DNA of 64,000 nucleotides from Vitis vinifera (Eukaryota > Streptophyta > Magnoliopsida > Vitales > Vitaceae). The DNA lies in contig NC_081821.1 of NCBI RefSeq assembly GCF_030704535.1, positions 3,549,001 through 3,613,000 of the forward strand, read 5' to 3'. The notes under the pieces are model-generated. The model saw nothing but the letters and a program-made list of their open reading frames with translations. It had not been told where the DNA came from and did not search any database. The position numbers and the translations under genes are program-made. This document shows, one piece after another, positions 11,481 through 23,450 of this stretch (position 1 is the first letter of the stretch; each line of letters starts with the position of its first letter).

Positions 11481-12070
11481 GTTTGGGAAGTATTTTCCAT
11501 CAGCATAGAAAATAAAACATTCATAACTCCGTGATCTCAAATAAGTGTTTTTAGAAAATAGTGTAAGTTGTTTTCACTTGTTTTCTACATTTGTTTAAAA
11601 AAATAAAAAGACATTAATACTATGTTTAATTTTTGGATAGTACTAAGAAAAGGAAAAAAAATGTAAAGAAAAATATTTTTTTCATATTTTGTTTCACTAT
11701 GAAAACTATAAAAGAAAATCAAATATAATTAAAATTAGTTAAAATTTTGTATATTTTAAAATTATTTAATCTATATGATGAAGAAAAATAAGTAAAATAA
11801 ATTTTAAAAAACATATAAAACTAATTTACCGACTTTAAATATAATTTTTATTTTTCTTCACTTTTTTTTTCTATTTTTTTTATTTTATTTTCTTTTTCTT
11901 GTATTTTTCCTCAATGTGATGCCTTCTGTCAATTTCACCTTGTTCTTTTCTTAAGTCTTTTGGTTCTTTCTTTTTTAGTATGATTCCGTATTCGTCCGCA
12001 GTTTTGGTCAAATTTGTGGCTCCTCACAACTCTAAAAATAAACCTGAGAGAACTTTTCTTCTTCCCAAAC
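11481..12070. mobile_element. MITE-like element with short inverted ends
   Basis: GTTTGGGAAG at 11481-11490 has its exact reverse complement, CTTCCCAAAC, at 12061-12070. The 570 bases between are very AT-rich and non-coding. The sequence near the ends (TGTTTGGGAAGTATTTTC) is like the common plant hAT-type MITEs. No target-site duplication was identified, so the boundaries are approximate. Confidence 0.4.
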
Positions 12071-13645
12071 CAAGCGAATGCAGATAGCTCTACATTTGAA
12101 CGATGCATTATTTGAATAAATGATTTAATTTTTTATTATATAATATTGAAAGTGAAAAAAATAAAGAATATGTTTAGTAATTACATTTTTCTATAAATTT
12201 TGATAATTTTTATGATCACAAGTGATGCTAACATTAACTCAATTAAAAAGAACATAATCAAGTAACAATGAGTATAAACATAAATATTAATTTCTCATTT
12301 TTTTACTTGAAAATAAGTAAAAAGATAAATCAAGTCCACAAAAGAAAACACTCAATTTAAAACTTTGAAACAAGTTTTTTTTTAATATTATTATAAATTT
12401 TTAAGAAAAAAAAAGAAGCTTTTTTTGGAACAAAAAATTATTTTAGAATGAGTTTAAAAAAAGAAAGAGAAAGGCTAAAAAAAATTAATAAAAAAGGAAA
12501 AAGGAGGTTTATATAGGAAGGATTTACATAGGAAGCACTATAAAGCTATCAATATGATGTTGAATAAAAAAGTTCCATTTAGCCCACCTTTTTCACGTTT
12601 GAAAAATAGGAACATACTTCATAATTACCATGTTTGAAATAATTCCAAAAGCATAATCATAAGCACAGCCATGAGATAAGAATAAGATGCAATCATTGAG
12701 TCATCTTACAAGACACGGACTATGATAATAATATTGAAAATTAAACTTTATCCATACGGCCATTCAAATGGAGAAAGGGCATTACATTCTGGATTATTTA
12801 AAGTCAAACCTACTTTTGTCTTTTTTTTGGGCAAAATAATTATTTTATTCCCCAACTCAGCTATTAATGTCTTAGAAAATATCAAATGCTAGTAGGAAAA
12901 AAAAAAAAAAAAAAAAAGGAGTTTTGCGCAAAAATAATAAAAAAATAATTCATAAAATAAACCTTTATCAAAATAATTTTTACAGTGAGTATCTATATCA
13001 CAAAACCTCAATTGGTAACTGCGATTTTGAATTTTTCTTTTAAATGATCATTAGAAACAATATTTTTTTAATATTCTTTGACTTTTTTTCCTAGGATTGT
13101 TATAATAGGTGTTTTCGTCTTATATACAAGAATATTATGCATAAATTTTAGGATGACCGCGAGATGTTTATTATAAGTTTTTTTTTTTTTTTTAACTAAA
13201 TGTCAAATGAGTAATATAATCATATCAGCATGACTTTATCGAAGATCAGATGACGATACAAAGAGGTATAAAACGTAAAGAGACATCTCTTGAGAGGTGG
13301 TACTAGGAGAGTCTCACTCTTTTAGTCATGGTATTGAGTTAGGTTGCTTTCTTTTAAGGGTATTTAAATGACATTAATCTAATTTTAGTATTACAAGTTA
13401 TAATTATAATTAGTAATTATGATTTTAAATTTAAACTTATTTAAAGTCATAATCATTAAAAAATTTCAAAATCGTATTATGATTTTATGACAAAAAAAAG
13501 AGAGTAAAAAACAAAATCTTACGTAACGTGGATGTCCAAATGGTTAGGATGGATTAGGTTGCAAATTATTTTGGGAGGAAGTTGATTTTGTGGATTTTTT
13601 TTTTCAAACATATTATTTTGGTTCAAAACTCACAAGGGAGGGTAT

Positions 13646-14130
13646 GTGTCAGAACCGTCCAAAATCAACCAGGGGATCTGAGAGAACGTGGGGTATCCTC
13701 CTTTTCCCTCTATCTTGAATGAATTCAGCTTAGCCAAATGAGGGCAATTAGAGGGCCCAGCCCACAGCCAAAACGACAGACTCTCACCAATCACTAAAGG
13801 AAGCAAATGCAAACCCACCACTCAATGATCAGTTAGTCCTCGATAGAAGCAATTTCCTCAACATCATATGATTACCTCTAAGTTCACATACCCATTAAAG
13901 ATGATGTCTCGAGCCCGAACGCAAAGTGAGCTGTGAGGCCATGTCTCAAGCCCCTATATAAAGGTTGTGATCTAATCGAGGAGTGGCTTCTTTTACTTGT
14001 GACCACTGTGTCGCTTACTCCTCTCTTTAACTTACTTTTCAATATAACTGATTTAATGATGCCTTACCTTATTTCTAATACCATATATCACAATCCCCAC
14101 TTATGTAGAGATAATATATTTGTTATGTCA
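13646..14130 (+). mobile_element. Possible solo-LTR fragment
   Basis: The stretch begins TGTCAGAACCGTCC, similar in style to plant LTR starts. About 300 bases on it carries CCCTATATAAAGG (near 13951-13963), followed by a non-coding leader. No second copy, primer-binding site or precise right end could be identified. It may instead be an isolated promoter-like stretch. Confidence 0.25.
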
Positions 14131-15842
14131 ATCTCATAAGACTAAATAGACAAACATCTTTTATATAACTAAACAAACTTTTACATTAAATCTAAAATTG
14201 ATTCTAATGTCATTTGTAACAATCCAAACATGAAGGTCAAGATACCACCATCACTTTACATGAGAAACCCAAATATTTGATATGAAAGTGATCAATAATT
14301 GGCAACATGTTAATCATAAGACCTATCTCAAATAGTAATTAAGCTAATCAAAAGTTTCTCGTGTTAAATATATATACTCTTTTTAATTTTATATATGTGT
14401 TTTAAAGTAATGATAACTTATTGAACTCGAAGGGAATAATAGCTACATAATTCGAAAAATGTGATTATAAATAATATCAAAATTGATCATTGACTTTAAT
14501 TTAAAAATTTGTTTGACTCCATAAAAAATGTTTATATGTTTGATCCTATAATCTTGTGAAATATAATGAGAATGTCATATTTGTATGAGATGATTGTAAT
14601 ATTTTATATTAGATATAAGAAAAAAAAATAACGTTATTTATGTATGAACTCTTTTTAACTTTATAGATAAATTTAAAATCATAAGAATCCTTTAGGTTTA
14701 GAATAAACAATTGAGAGCGAGTTATTATAATTTTTTTTATACTTATTGAAAATACTATTGACTCAATGTCTCGATATTTTCATTAAATAAATTGTGCAAG
14801 CGCATGGTGCACATGCATTTTTTTTATTGGCTGTTTCTTTAACATATGCTAAAACTTACATTTTTGCCCGTTAGGGTTCTTTCATTATTTTACTCCCACC
14901 TTGAAATAAAAAGGGCTTATTCCATAATTTTTTTATGACCCCTAGGTTGCAATTTTAATATGGGACAGTGTTTGTCTGTTACACTAACAAAAGAGTTGTT
15001 TAAAATATGTAACAATAAAATTTATTCATAAATTATTTGAAGCTGTACCATTATAATAATTGGACACCAACTAGCGTTCATTGCAAAGTGGGTGTGTGTT
15101 GAGTTAAATTAATGGACTATAAACCTTCTTTACACTCTTAATCCACAAAAAAAGGGTATATGACACAGCATCTAACCATCATTATTCTCTTAATATTTGT
15201 TTAATTATCAAGTTAATGTGACTCCTCTTGCACACAAGGGACCAAGCACCCAAAAGGGTTAGTATGATCCAGCCCTAGGGAATATCAAAGGGACAGCTAA
15301 TTTCAACATAAAATATGATCTTTCTTGCCATCATTGAGGAGCTTGATTCCCAGGTTCGACAAAATTCAGTAATTAATTTATAGAAAATTTGAATTAACTA
15401 TGATCTTAAATTGGCTTTTCAAAAGAACTTTATCAAAGATTAGCAAGTGATGTAGACTTTTTCTACATTAAAAAATATCCTTCTTTTATATTTATATATA
15501 TATATTTTTATAAAGAGTTTTTTTTAATAATAAAATAAATATCTAAAATTTTTTTTTGTTTTAAAAAAATTTATTAATTTTAATTATGTATATATTGTCC
15601 TTTGAACTTAAAACGATTTGAAATCCTATATACAAAATTAAGAGAAGTCTATAAGTATATATCTTTATTATTTTCCTATTATGATTCTGGAACCAATACT
15701 GGAGAAAGAGTACAAGTAGAACTGTGGAAGAAGCATGCAGTCCTGGAAAGCATGGGGAATTGGGCATGCAGCAAATGAACAAAGCCGCAGCTCCATGGCT
15801 CAGAATCCATGGAATCACACTGGAATATGCATGCCTTTTCCC

Positions 15843-15850
15843 TATATAAA
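15843..15850 (+). promoter_or_regulatory. TATA box of the dipeptide epimerase gene
   Basis: TATATAAA lies about 185 bases upstream of the start codon at 16033 in an otherwise suitable promoter stretch. Confidence 0.5.
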
Positions 15851-16032
15851 ATAGTAAAATATGTATTTCAATATAATAAGTACACCATTGTCACTCTCTG
15901 TGGAAGAGCACAATAACATCAACAACCTCACCATCCATCGATGTCACATATTCACATCATTCTCACGAATCACGGCCTAATTAGAAAGTCCAATTCCAAA
16001 GCTTCCCAATACTCCAAAACCCAGCTTAGCAT

Positions 16033-19000
16033 ATGGCCTTGATTGGGTTCTCACTTCACTCACAATTTCTCTGCTCCAAACCCAGGACCTCAAAGCCCAG
16101 AAGAATCGGACCCAGCTCGCCGTCGGGCTCCGCCGTGGTGAAAATGGCGGTGGCGACACCCACGACCTTTGGGTTCAAGAATTTGATAGAGACGTTCACG
16201 GTGGATGTGCAGAGAGCGGAGGGGAGGCCCTTGAATGTGCCCTTGATCGCCCCTTTTACTATTGCATCGTCGAGGCTGGAGAGGGTGGAGAACGTGGCGA
16301 TTAGAATTGAGTTGAAGAATGGGTGTGTGGGGTGGGGTGAGGGCCCGATTCTGCCGTTTGTGACTGCGGAGAATCAGGCGACAGCGATGGCTAAGGCGGC
16401 GGAGGTTTGCGAGGTTCTGCGGCGGAGACCGGCGATGACTCTGGGTATGTTGTTGGGTGAGATTGGTGAGGCTCTTCCTGGTCATGAATTTGCTTCTGTG
16501 AGTATTTTCATCTGTTTTTAATTTTCTTGATTTTCTTCTAGTTTATAGGATTCAGAATAATTAATTCTGTATTTTATTGTAATCGACTAATTGCAGTATT
16601 GGCTGATTATTTGATCTGTTTGATGTTTGGATTTGAACATTTAGCTGCTTAATTTTTCTGATTTGAATGCTAATTCTTCAATTAAGTAGCCAATATGCAC
16701 TTTGCTTTTGTAAGGTAATATCATTTTTCAGTAATCATTTACCGCTCCACACCCACTTTTCAGTTTAGTACCACGGTACTTGTACTACAGTATATCATTT
16801 GAAACTCCCCAGGTGGGGAAGTAGCTATATTGCAGTGTTCAATATACGTATATAAAGAAATGAGATCTGCATTGTTGAATTTATCTCTTCTCGGGTGGAT
16901 GGGACTTCCAACCTGGAAATTATTAATTTTGCTCTGATTCTAATAATTTTATAGAGTTGTTTTGAGAAAGCTTCCTTTGGGTTTCTGGTGGAAGTATGAG
17001 TTGCTAAGGTAATGTCTTGATATGGACTATGCAAAGAGGCAAGTGTTTGAAAATTTATGGTACCCAAGTCTGCTGAGGCTTTCATAGCATATGCCATGAA
17101 CTTAGGGGTTTGGTATTTCTATTCTGAGAGCAGACTCTCTCCAAGTGTTTGGGGTGACTTTTGAGACAGTTCTTGTGAGAGTGGGCTCTGAGGAATTTTG
17201 GTTGCTGTGTTGAGCCTTGCTGTGAGCATATCTTTTGTGGCTCCTTTATTTTAATATCCCTGTTTTTATTTATTTTGCCACTAAAATCCTACTCCTTGCT
17301 GTTGAAGAACATTTGTGGTTCACAGAAATAAATACCTGTTTGTTTTGTGTTTACAGCTATACATCCAATAGATTCATCGCTCTTATTAGCAGTAACGAAG
17401 AAATATAAACACAGACATGGAAGCTGATATAACTTACGTATTTATTTTTTGTTTAGAATATTGATTTTTCTTATTAGGGTATCTTCATATCCTCTTATCA
17501 ATAAAATTCTAATGTTTTTGTGGCTCTCATAAAAATGTATCTGCAATTGAAGGTTAGGGCGGGAGTTGAGATGGCATTGATTGATGCAGTTGCTAATAGC
17601 ATGGGCATCCCTTTGTGGAGACTATTTGGTGGAGTGTCAAATGCCATAACTACTGATATAACAGTTTAGTTCCTGCCTTGGTGATTATATCTCACTGAAG
17701 ACTATATCTCTAAGTTCTTAGTTGTTTTATTTTTTTTTCTCTTACCTTTCATTAACCTACATAGTGAAATAAGGGGCTTGGCATTGACTAATACTGGTTT
17801 ATAGATACTAAAAATAAAGAACTAACCTGAATCAACAAGACTACAAAAACTTTACACATGAAAATTAATCTCAGCCATCTTCGTATGTGCAGATTCCAAT
17901 TGTTTCCCCTGCTGATGCTGCTGAATTGGCTACAAAGTATCGCAAACAAGGATTCAAGACCTTGAAGCTTAAGGTGGGAAAGAATCTGAATGCAGACATA
18001 GAAGTTCTTCAAGCCATTCGTGTGGCACACCCTGATTGCTTATTTATCTTGGATGCTAATGAAGGATACACTCCAAAGGAAGCCATTGAAGTTCTTGAAA
18101 AGCTACATGGTAAAGGTTGTTTTAAAGGATGGTACCAAAAGGGAAAAAAAGGATGTTTTCCAAACATAATGCACTTGTTGTGCTTACCCATTTTAGACAA
18201 TTAACTGATCATAGACCAGAGAACTATTTTCTTGTGCATGATCTAAAATGAAAGGTCTCTCTCCCTCAACATATGGCCCTTTCCCATTTCACTCTAATTA
18301 TTTAGGCTTCATGACTAGTGAAAAATCATTAATATATTATTTTGTTGCAGAAATGGGAGTGACTCCTGTTCTATTTGAACAACCTGTTCATAGGGATGAT
18401 TGGGAAGGTCTTGGTCATGTTAGTAAAGTTGCAAGAGACAAATATGGGGTATCTGTTGCCGCTGATGAGAGCTGCCGGAGTTTAGTTGATGTTAAGAAAA
18501 TAGTGGAAGGAAACCTTGCAAATGTCATTAATATTAAACTAGCAAAAGTTGGGGTCCTTGGGGCCCTTGAAATTATTGATGCAGCAAGAGCAGCGGGGCT
18601 TGATCTAATGATAGGTGGCATGGTTGAAACTAGATTAGCGATGGGCTTTGCTGGCCATCTTGCTGCTGGCCTTGGGTGTTTCAAGTAACCTCCATAATCT
18701 TTTCCTTTTGTGTATTTGCATACATTATAATCATTTTCTTCTCTATAGATTCTATGTTAATAATGTAATTGCAAATTCTTCTTTTTCCAGATTCATTGAC
18801 CTAGATACACCTCTTTTGCTGTCAGAAGATCCCGTTCAGGAGGGATATGATGGTAACTTGAATATCACTTTTAGACATCATAGTTAATAATGTTTAATTT
18901 CCATTTTAGAATTCCATAGCAATTTGGTACCTTAAGATTATATTAGTACATACTCTGACAATTTGGTACCTTAAGATGACACTAAACATTTTCTGTGGTT

Positions 19001-19076
19001 AGTCTCGGGTGCTGTTTACAAGTTCACAAATGCCAGGGGCCATGGTGGTTTCCTTCATTGGGATAATATTGCCTAG
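16033..19076 (+). CDS. Enolase-superfamily dipeptide epimerase (L-Ala-D/L-Glu epimerase type), six exons, 420 aa
   Basis: Exons are 16033-16497, 17553-17663, 17893-18109, 18351-18684, 18791-18852 and 19003-19076, all GT-AG with closing phases. The protein belongs to the muconate-lactonizing/mandelate racemase group. The KxK motif is K217-L-K219. Metal ligands are D246 (FILDANEG), E274 (LFEQPV) and D303 (VAADES), and the second catalytic lysine is K327 (NIKLAKVG). The D379-L-D381 motif near the C-terminus matches the DxD that binds the dipeptide amino group in bacterial Ala-Glu epimerases, which favours this activity over muconate chemistry. The first 40 residues are Ser/Arg/Pro-rich with few acids and look like an organelle transit peptide. 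All catalytic residues are intact and the length is normal. Exact substrate and compartment are inference. Confidence 0.9.
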
Positions 19077-20892
19077 TGAGTGATGATTTTACTGTATGCT
19101 TCTAGTTTTTCATTCTTCTGGCAGAAATAATAGATTTTATATATGTTTTGACTCCTAGAATATTATATGATTTGGCAATAATGGATCTTGGAGTGTCTCC
19201 TACTTTACTAGGAAAATTTTGCATATATCTTCTCCAATGTAGATAGGCTTGGGGCACACTCTTTGGAATGCCATCAAGGGGCCACTTTTTTTACCAAAAG
19301 GGGTATCTTACACTAAAAAATTTGGGGAACACATTTTCTATGCAAATTTGTTTGTGCATAATTTATTTTCTTAACACCATGCAGCCTATTTGTTGAAATC
19401 AAGGTCTTAGAGATGAGCAGTTGGGTTGGAATCCATATGATGATGTGTGAATGACTTCAAATATTTTTTTGCTTTTCTTTTAGGATGATTAAGTTCTATT
19501 TGGGGTGTCATTTTGAGCAGCACAGAGAAGGAAAGTCTCAGAAACATTTTGGAAACAGTGGAAACAATTTATAAATTTGGAAATGTTTGGCATTGCTTGG
19601 ACACATAAAACACAGCCTTTTTAGATGTAAAGATAAAACTAATGAATGATTAAGTACCATGCAGCAATATAAAACTAATCACACTAGATCATACACTGGC
19701 ATGAAAGCAGAGATAAGAAGCAATCATGGATAAAATATTATTTGTATAATGACTAGTATTTATGATAACTTTAGCTGTTGAATGTTGAGCTCGTGTCTTA
19801 GGTAAGATTGCTGAAATTATGTTACATCAATGTGTTGTTTCTATTCTGAATTCTACTTATAAATAGTTTACTAAAATCTGAGCTATTTCAATTTCTTCCA
19901 TGCTAACTATGTCAAATTACTTGCAGAAATTAAACTTTGGTTGCTTCCACAACTTCAAAACTCTGAGCAACAGCAGATCTTATTAGTTCCTCTTAGTTGT
20001 CAATTATGCTTCCTTTTTTTAATAAGACTTTGAGGTAGGCCTTGGGTTTACAAATGGAGAAACAGAGAAGTGGTGCCTGCTTGGGTAAGTATGCTTCCAG
20101 GTGAGATGTTCGGTAGCAGTGATTGTGACATTCATAAGATGGAATTTCCTTGAGTCATGTACACAATTAGAGGCTTTGTCTTCACCATGTTATTAGGAGC
20201 AGTCTGAACTCAATTTTTTCTAATTCTTCCTTGTTAGCCAGTCATTGTGTCTAGATCAATGGTTATGAATGATTTTAATTGTCTCTGTACTATATATTTT
20301 CAATTATCCTTTTCAAATACTGTTATAATTCTGATGTCTTTTTACAATTTAATCATAATCCTTGATTCTTTCCCAAAAGCCCTTCTTTATGGGAAAAAAT
20401 ACAATGTTGAGAAGATGCCCCTAGAGGATCAATGACCAAGGTAAGGAAAGAAAAACAAATAAAATCAAGCTCAAGTAGCTCCATTAGAGATCAAGAAATG
20501 ACAGTTTCTTTGCCAGAAAATTTGCTTTGATATTAGCCAATTACTAGATCCAAGGATGAGGGTTAAGCGTCTTTCAAAATTTATATGGGTGGCTTTCAAA
20601 ATTCCAGTCTTTTAAGAATCAGTTGGTCAGGATTCTTTCATAGAGAACAAGAAATGACTGTACCACAGGCTTAGGAGTTGTGTGCTAAATTACATTCTAC
20701 AGATAAACAAGCAAGAGATATCATTACCATGAACCTGCAAGGCCCCAGTCATACATCTCAAAATTCAATTGAATTTGGACTTAGGGCCACCAAGACCTGC
20801 CAATCCCAATAAATCCTGCCAAAGACTGTAAGAAATCCAGCAATGAACAAAAAGAAGATATGTTATTCTGTTGTTCTTTCTGCATATAACAC

Positions 20893-21039
20893 AATATTAA
20901 ATATTAGTTTCTCTTGTTAGGAGGTGAGTATTTCCATTTCTTTTCTGTACATTTAGAGTAGCTATTTTAGCGCCTTCCCGTAATACAATACTTCTCTTAC
21001 TTATATATAAAAAAATAAAATAAAATATTAAATATTAGT
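20893..21039 (+). mobile_element. 5'-truncated LINE insertion (115 bp) with 16-bp target-site duplication
   Basis: AATATTAAATATTAGT occurs exactly at 20893-20908 and again at 21024-21039. The 115 bases between end in a stretch resembling a LINE 3' end (GCGCC..., then CTTACTTATATAT and an A-rich tail). This is the signature of reverse transcription from the element's 3' end with early abortion. Confidence 0.75.
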
Positions 21040-23425
21040 CTTTGAAGAGTCTTCAGACATGGGGCATACCATTCGTATTCACTGTTTGACCTGACCTTGC
21101 CATGGCTCTGAATTTGCTTTGGAAATGGCAAAGAGAAAGAAGCTATCATTTTTGGTACTAACTGCACACCAGATTTTCAAGAGAATTAACTTGATTTAAG
21201 AATTTGACCTCCAGAACCTAGCATAAGAGATTCAAACACCTTTAAGAATCTCAGGAAGATAATACAACACTCAGTTCCACTGAAAAAATTCATGGTTTAG
21301 AAAGAGGTGGGGTTTCTTGTTAAGGATCTCTTGAAATGACAGAGATCCGTAAGAGCTAAAGAGGCACCAGTAACTGATACAACTATTGTCAACATTGATT
21401 GGAAGGCCACTCTTTGTTTGGAATCTGTGTAATTGTTTTCATTCTAGTAGGTCTCAGCAAAGATCAGGCCTACCAGGAAACTTTTATCAATTCATAAAGT
21501 GTTATATCAGACAGTAGGGTAGAAATCATTTTTTTAATCCAGAAATCAGCAATTCATAAAGGCTTGCTGATTTTGGTTCTGGAATATAGAAGGCAAACAA
21601 TGTGATAGCTCGATCTGATATGATTAAATATGACTGTTAGATATGATACAATTTTAAGCTTCATCATCACAATTTTAAACTGTTTGAGTATTCCAAAACT
21701 TGAAAGAGAAGAAAGTTAAGAAGAGAACAAAACTGTACATGGTGATCAGTCTTGAGTTGGGTTTTCTTGATTTCCTGTTGTGTCTTTCATCAATGCAAAC
21801 ATAGCCTATGAAGAAAGGGAAAAAAAACCCTCTTGATGAATTTCATAGACAAATTATGATAGCTTGATTTTTCCTGCAATGAGGTGCTGTCTTTTCGGGC
21901 CTCTAAGAAAGTTACTGCTCATTCTGGGTTCCTAATCTTTTGCTCTTAGCCAGGGTGATCTGGGTAATCTTGTGTTTCCTGTATTAGCATGCAGGACATC
22001 TCTTCCTAATATTGTGTCTCAGTTTTTCTGTATTTCTTGTGATGGTTTGTGAGTGTGAGATGCTAATGGTAGGTGGGAAAGTAAAGTATGGTAGTGGAAT
22101 TTGTGGTAGTGAACTAATCATTACAATGCCACTATTAAAAAGAAACCCTTCATGAGTTACCAATAATATGAACATCACTATACAGGCAACTAGGAAGATT
22201 AAAAAGGTGATGTACCATAATAGTCAGGCCCCACCACAGCAAATTCAATTATCAAGCACTCTGATTTTGACTTTGAATGGACCTACTATTGATGCCAATC
22301 AGACTGATAGTGATTTGTTCACGCGGATTTGTTATCTTTTTCCTTTTGAAACATAGACAATTTATTCCACACTTGAATGTGAATGCGAGGTGATGCTGAA
22401 TACTGTGACAAGGTCATTATTGGTTCACTTGAAGGTCGTCTTTAATCTATTCTTGTTCCATCTGTGAGCTCTGCTTTTCAATATTCCTTGAGCATCATCC
22501 ACATGGTCAAGCCACTAGATATACAGCAACTATAACCGTTATTTAACCATTGATGGAATGTAGAGAAGCAGGCGGTGATTAAATAACTAACCCTTGAGCT
22601 GTTGTATAAAATTGTTCTGCTTTAATCTAAAGCTACTGTTGATTTGGAGCACTTTTGGAAGTAATGAGACTGTAGCATTAAGGCATGAAGGGATTAGAGC
22701 AAACATATGATTTAATTTCTTTAAGAGATAGAGCTGTCGGTTCAAAAGTTGAGTGATCCATTCTTTGTTAGAAGTATGTTGGAAGATTTGAGCCTCTCTC
22801 CATTAGATTTTGTTGACAGGTTGGGATTGATTTGAGTTCTCTTTTGGGAGCAAGAGTTTTCCTTATTTTTCATTAATTATATAATATATTTAATTGCTGT
22901 GAATTGTGAACATCAACTGGAAAGTATAGGTGCAAACAGTGGAGTCAAGTGGCAAACCAGGAGGCACTGTGTGTCAAAAGGAGAGATTGAAGCTAGCCTT
23001 TAGAAATTGGAAAGATTTGCTTTGTCTTCCACCTACACATTCAAACAATGAAAGCTCAACAACCAGTCACTTAAGCAGTCAAAAATGGTGTGGATTTAAT
23101 AGATTGATGAATCCCTTCCATTTGTTGTTGAAATGTAAAGCCATTACCCAAATCAGAAAGGGGTTAAGTCAAGAACATTAAGACAAATTGGTCCTTCGTC
23201 TTGCCACATTCCATCAGTCAAAACTTGTGGCAGTAGACATGGGAAAAGTGGGAAAGAAAAGGCGGAATGAGAATGATATGCAGGGTAGTGATAATAATGA
23301 TGAGGGTGATTATTAGTGAGGTTAAAAAAAATGATGACACAAAAAAAAGAAATGGTGGGTGTGAGGATGAAATGAATGATGACAGCATGTGCGTGTGCCA
23401 TATACAGGGAGTGACTCATTCACAT

Positions 23426-23450
23426 CACCACCACCACCACCACCGCCACC
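23426..23450. repeat. (CAC)n microsatellite
   Basis: Trinucleotide run of CAC with one G interruption, followed about 20 bases later by CT and CA dinucleotide tracts. Confidence 0.85.

Larger units (their letters stand above)
10811..15840. other. Five kilobases of AT-rich, gene-free DNA
   Basis: No gene was found. It contains the MITE-like element at 11481-12070, long A/T homopolymers at 12900 and 13180, and an LTR-like stretch from 13646 that carries a TATATAAAG box near 13954. The short open frames have no coding character. Confidence 0.5.

Noticed and set aside
16090-16485. 131-codon minus-strand frame opposite epimerase exon 1
   Set aside because: Antisense shadow with His/Arg-rich low-complexity translation; the plus strand encodes a clear enzyme.
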